Assembly: GCA_006503535.1 (NCBI GenBank) | Contig: QYRS01000008.1 | Coordinates: 1,798,001-1,862,000, forward strand | DNA length: 64,000 nt | Direction of reading: 5' to 3' | From: Arthrinium phaeospermum | Lineage: Eukaryota > Ascomycota > Sordariomycetes > Amphisphaeriales > Apiosporaceae | In this document: positions 59,443 through 64,000 of the stretch, piece after piece | Layout of the letters: each line of letters begins with the position of its first letter | Position numbering within the stretch: position 1 is the first letter of the stretch | Translations under genes and position numbers: made by a program | Notes under the pieces: generated by a model | What the model was told of the DNA's origin: nothing | The model's input: only the letters and a program-made list of their open reading frames with translations | Database searches by the model: none

Positions 59443-62400
59443 GATGGCGATTCAGTATGCTGAAAGTCGAAAAGTCGGTGGTCTTGGAGAATGCGACTTG
59501 AAAGCAAGCAACGGTAGTAGAGGTGCTGTCTAACGGCGATACTTGGCCAAAGGAACAATGTAGGAGAGGGCGCGCGTTGTAGCTGCAGTCTCTAGAACGG
59601 TCGCGTGCGAAATGCTCGAAGCGGATTGCGACTAATATTTTCCAAGAAAGCCAGGCATGAACAAGTGTGACAGGAGAGAGCTTAAGACCTCGTCTTAAGC
59701 AGCGTAACGGTGATGACTGATGAATACGTCTTTTCGCTCGAAATTCGTAAATGCGTAGCTAAATAGGGTAGATGTCGACCAAAATCGGAGAAAGCCTCAC
59801 TTGCGCAGGTCCTCTGAACCGAGAAGAATATGCGAACCGTGAATACAGGGTCGACGCAGAGCTTCGAAGGGAGGGTTTCTGCGATATGTGGAATATCGGG
59901 ACCCTGCAGACAATCGGAGAATTGCGACAGGAAAACGTCGAGGCGAGGATTTTGGTCTGGTCTGGTCTTCGAAGCAGGAGGACGCAAGAGTGAGAGAGAG
60001 ACAAGAGCCAGAGAGTGACTCTTGGGAAAATGATCGCTGAAGATGGAGAGATGATCCGATAAGGGAAACAAGCTAAGCAGAGAGAGAGAGAAGAAAGTTG
60101 ACGAGGAACAATCAATCAATCGACAGAGGAGAGAGATGGGAGACCGAGAGGAAGAAAAAAAAAGTAAGGAAACTGCCTTGAAAGGAGGAGTCCCCCGAGA
60201 TTTTTTTTCGACACGCACACGCACCGGCGATAATAAGCCTCTAAACTTCTACCGATCCAAGATGATGGAGGAGGAGAATGCAAACGGGAACGGGGGGCTC
60301 TGCCGAAAGGTTGTTGTGTAGTATCCAAGTGGGAGGGACGGCGGCGGGCGCACGGCGTGTGTGGTGTCCAGTTCGTTCAATCGTTCGTTCGTTCGATTTG
60401 TCTTGCCTTCAACCCTTTGTCTCTCTGGTCCGCTGCTGGGTTCTGGGTTAGCTCGACTTTGACTGGCCTGGCTGGCCTGCTAGCACTCCTAGAGTTACGG
60501 TCCCCAGAAGGTGGGCATGGCATTGATTGGCGTCTGGCTGGGCCCTTGATTGCTTCTCTCGCTGTCTGTTCTAACTAGAGGTTTGAAGGAAGGTTGTACC
60601 TGGCTGACCTGTCGTCTTAGCATGACCGATATCCCCCCAAGTCCATCCCCCAAGCAGCGCCAGCCAAAAGATACTTCGCGTATTGGCGGTCGAACCTGGG
60701 CCTGTACATCAACCGAAGTGACAACCGCGTTCTTCTCTTCCCATCTCCGACCCAGAAAACCGTCGTGCCCACTCACAGCTGACATTAATGCATGCAAAGT
60801 GGGGTAACAGGGTCCAACTGCTGCTGTAAGTCGCCAACCTTCGAATTGCATCTCGTCCTGTCTGTTCCCGTCCCATCTAATTCAGATGGCATGCCATGCC
60901 GCCCGCAGTCGTGCATTATTCACACTGCCTTGCCCACCATGGCCGGTCAGGCGCATCACAGTCATCAACATCAGTCTGTCTGTCCGATCCGGGCTCGGAT
61001 TGTCGCTGGCTACATGTCCGGGCAGAACGATTGTCACCAATCTCGAATCAGGTAGGTGAGCATTTGACCTGTTGTCGTTACATCATTCCCCCACGAGCCG
61101 TGGTAGGGGGGGTTGTGTGCAACACACACGACGATTCGCAGGTTATTTCCAACAAGCAGCTGCAATCATGACTTGTCTAATGCGTTCTAGCAAGATAGCA
61201 ATTTGAGCAACAACTGGCATCTTCCCCCTACCTGCTTGCATTCCTTCCTTGTGCACAGCCCTGGACTGGTCCAATGAAGACAGATTGAGTCCAGTCTCGT
61301 CACAGCCACCATGCTCCTGTGACTGGTTCATCCCGTCTCGGATGAGAAGCAGAAAGCGGGGCGGCCACCCTGTCGTCCCTGTCGTCCGCTTTCTCAGCAC
61401 ACGGGAGGGAAGAGCCAGCAAGCGCTCTCCGTCTATCACCCAAGCGCGTGTGCTATAGGTAGCATAATAGCATGCATGCATGCATGCATTGCTTGCCTAA
61501 AATCATTCTTTGTCTCGGGTTCGTAGAATCATCTTCATTCTCTAACGTTGGAGCAAACATGGAAAACCACCCACAAGATTTGCTAGTTGGCTGTTGGATA
61601 CCTACATGCAAATCGGGGCGTGCGATTCAAGCTGGGCCAAACCACCCGTCGGTTTGGGATGGGATGGACGGCAACATCGGTCGCTTAAACCACCCCAGCA
61701 ACTGGGTACTGTGCCCGTCCGTTGTGTGCCTCGCGGCTTGGTATGGCGTGATCGGAATCTCTTAGGGAGTGTGGTGTGCTCTGGGTTCATCATGAAAGGT
61801 GGCCGGATTGGTCAATTGCCATGATGGGCTGACCTGGTTGGGGAAGTAGGCAATCGGGGCTTTCCTTTTCGAACGACTTCCCACTTGGTCTCAGTAAGTC
61901 CGTCGCGCGTATTTACAACCTTATTCAACGTCCCATTGAATATCGGCTTGGGGCCTTTGGGCTTGGCGAGGGCGGCCCTTGAAAGCACGGACAGCGGTAT
62001 TCCGAGTAGCGTTCAAATCAGCTACTTGATCTAGTGTTTATGCCGCCGGCAAGGGTGGTTATGCCTGCCAGCTCTCCCAGGACTACCCTGAATCCCTATC
62101 TGGAGTATACGGAGTACTGCCTGTAGATATCGTATTTTCTATCTCCGACTCTCTCGGAATATACCCACTTGATCGACGGGTAGCTCTAACTGGGATCATG
62201 TGTTGACGCTGGGGAAAACTTCGGTCGTTTTTCCGATCATGACATCCATGGTAGAGACCTTGTAACCTAGAGTACCGACTGCATAATGCAATTCAATCTA
62301 GCAACAGGTAGTACTGCCAATGATTCTGGTGATATGGAAACGTACATGAACGTTAAAACGTTCTGCAGAATCGTCCCGATCTCGCCTTGGACAGGCGCTT

Positions 62401-62788
62401 AAAGGCTAACTTTATCGTGGCTCCAGCAGCTTCTGGGACCTCTGGGACCTCTTGGGCCTCTGGTGGAATGCGGCACGCACGGTCCATGCGCATCGACTTT
62501 AGGTCAGATTCCGTAACAGCGAATATCAATATCGACTACACTTCAGTCCAGTCTCCAAATTCATGTGTCAAACATGAGGCCTTGTCTTTGAAGCTTTGTC
62601 CTGCACTACATTCACTTCTTGCAAGAGGTCTGCCATCCGGGCATTAGGCCAGTTTACTGTTTGTGCCTTTTTTTTTCCTTTCCTGTTTTTATATATACAC
62701 CGGATGGTGGTGAACCGTGGCGCATCGTCTCCTTAATAATATCTCCCTCTCTCTCGCTATCTATTCGGACTAGCGAAATCTCCCAGCA
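59443..62788. other. Divergent intergenic region
   Basis: 3.3 kb between pub1 (minus) and the gene at 62789 (plus). It holds likely leaders for both: GA-rich at 59990-60150, and a CT-rich run at 62740-62765 just before the right-hand start codon. An ATGC tandem repeat lies at 61470-61489. ORFs are short and not protein-like; no RNA gene found. Confidence 0.5.
61470..61489. repeat. (ATGC)n self-complementary repeat
   Basis: Five GCAT units forming a perfect palindrome, in intergenic DNA. Confidence 0.85.
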
Positions 62789-64000
62789 ATGGCCGCGGCA
62801 CAACCACAACAACAACAGTCCAAGGATCCGTTAGATGTCTTGCAGCACACTTTCAATGACTTCGTAAGTGGTAATTCGGGAATACCGATGGTTTTCTGTA
62901 CTTCCTCTGACCTTTCTGGTGTTTTCGGTGTAGCTGGTGAATACAGGCAAGGCTCTCCGAGCCTCGCAAAAAAATGGCCCCAGGAGCGTCGCCAATACGC
63001 CCGGGGCCATCAACGTCAAAATGGCCGATACCATGAAGACCTACCATTACGCCCTGGATGATCTTGAAAGTGAAATCGTAAGTCCACCTTTTCCCCGTGC
63101 TCTCCTCCCTCTTCCTGGGCCTTGAACCAAAATATGCTCACGTCCCTCCTTATTCGCAGACGAGGGCCAAAGCGGTTTTGCTGCGGGACCTGGAGAAGCT
63201 GCAAGCCGCCCGCATGCCTGTCCCCGTCCCCGAGCCACCGCAGCCCGTGGCCCCACCGGCCCCCATGATGGAAGACATCAAGCAGCCGGCGGCCGTCATG
63301 CTGGAGATGCCTTCGACGGCGGCGCACACCGTCGTTCCCAACATGGGCTTCGAGATCAAGGAGGAGACCCAGCGCGTCGCCCCGTTCCCCGACATGGGCA
63401 TGGGCCTGGCTGCCGACGTCGTCGACCTCACCTCCGGCGGCGATGTGAAGCCTCCTCCTACTGCTACTACGGTATCTCCGCACGTCCCCCCAGCTGCCAT
63501 CAAAGCCGGCGCCGGCGGCATGGGGCCGGTACGAGCATCGCCTTCCATCAAGCAGTCCCCCAAGCCGACGCCGCCCATGGCCAAAGCCACGCCAGCAGCC
63601 GCTCCTCCTGCTGCTGCCGCAAAAGCTGTCCCCACCCCAGCAACCCAGGCGCCAGACAATTCCATGGACGTCATGATGACCATCCCTGCCGCCTCCTCGG
63701 GACCGACGACGGGCGGCGCTGCCATGGCCGACATGACGGGCGGCGAGCTCAACTTCACCAACATGGAGTTCACGCTGGCGGCGACCCCCGGGGACGGCTC
63801 GTCGCAGAACGCGCCCCCGGCCCCGATGGCCCCGATGCAGGACTTCGACCTCAGCTCCTTCGCCACCGGTGCACCGAACGGAGGCGGTGGCAACGACCTG
63901 CTGTCACTCGACAACTTCGGCACCAGCACGGGACCTCCACCTCCTGACGCCAACGCAGGGGCGGCAGCAGGTTCGGCTGGAAACACCAATAACAACAACA
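62789..64000 (+). CDS. Ala/Pro-rich probable nuclear protein, truncated by window end
   Basis: Three exons are visible (62789-62863, 62934-63077, 63160 onward), joined in phase 0 by 70- and 82-nt introns with GTAAGT donors. The first 353 residues are present and the frame is open at the edge. A helical N-terminal module spans about 1-95 (DPLDVLQHTFNDFLVNTGKA; MKTYHYALDDLESEITRAKA; LLRDLEKLQAAR). It is followed by long Ala/Pro/Met-rich disorder with recurring short acidic-hydrophobic patches (LNFTNMEFTL, FDLSSFATG, DLLSLDNFG) that look like activation-domain-type motifs. This build suggests a transcription co-factor, for instance a fungal Mediator tail subunit (Med2 type). I cannot confirm that; the assignment is inference. 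The encoded protein starts Gln-rich (AAAQPQQQQ). Confidence 0.75.

Overview
The window is nuclear DNA of a filamentous ascomycete (Pezizomycotina), most likely a sordariomycete. The evidence is GC-rich coding sequence with short GT-AG introns (mostly 50-95 nt), low-complexity Ser/Pro/Gln tracts, intron-containing tRNAs, and gene families typical of such fungi: a DUF6536 membrane protein, a fungal Hsp70-like ATPase, Atg16, Dot1, Ase1, Irs4, Yak1 and Pub1. I placed every exon boundary by reading splice sites and checking that phase and conserved motifs are preserved across each junction. No homology search was run.

Layout, left to right. 171-1020 (-): EBP-type sterol isomerase. 2905-3789 (+): degenerate gluconokinase-like P-loop protein. 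4424-7347 (-): F-box protein with an apparent one-base frameshift. 7348-12247: 4.9 kb without a recognisable gene. 12248-14814 (+): DUF6536 multi-pass membrane protein. 16239-20011 (-): leucine-rich-repeat protein, possibly Mhp1-like. 23619-23705 (+): tRNA-Tyr. 24183-28490 (-): secreted GH16 (Crh-like) cell-wall enzyme with a large modular tail. 29405-34718: an accessory-looking trio of a HeLo-like helical protein (+), a single-pass membrane protein (-) and an Hsp70-like ATPase with ten exons (+). 35810-37344 (+): Dot1 histone H3K79 methyltransferase. 37864-38659 (-): Atg16. 39498-39581 (-): tRNA-Cys. 40329-40796 (+): small acidic ORF. 42033-44540 (+): Ase1/MAP65. 46152-48653 (+): Irs4-like EH protein. 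51064-53972 (-): Yak1 kinase. 57739-59442 (-): Pub1/TIA-1-type RNA-binding protein. 62789-64000 (+): start of an Ala/Pro-rich protein cut by the window edge.

Most of the window is conserved housekeeping content: chromatin (Dot1), autophagy (Atg16), spindle midzone (Ase1), phosphoinositide and rDNA-silencing signalling (Irs4), growth and stress signalling (Yak1), mRNA fate (Pub1) and cell-wall assembly (GH16). These genes are not an operon and each has its own promoter region. The least ordinary parts are the GH16 tail (four related Cys modules, two split by a phase-1 intron at the same internal residue), the HeLo-like/membrane/Hsp70-like neighbourhood, which resembles accessory self/non-self gene content, and the F-box gene whose reading frame breaks at a GGG run. 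I found no mobile element, CRISPR array, or convincing secondary-metabolite cluster.
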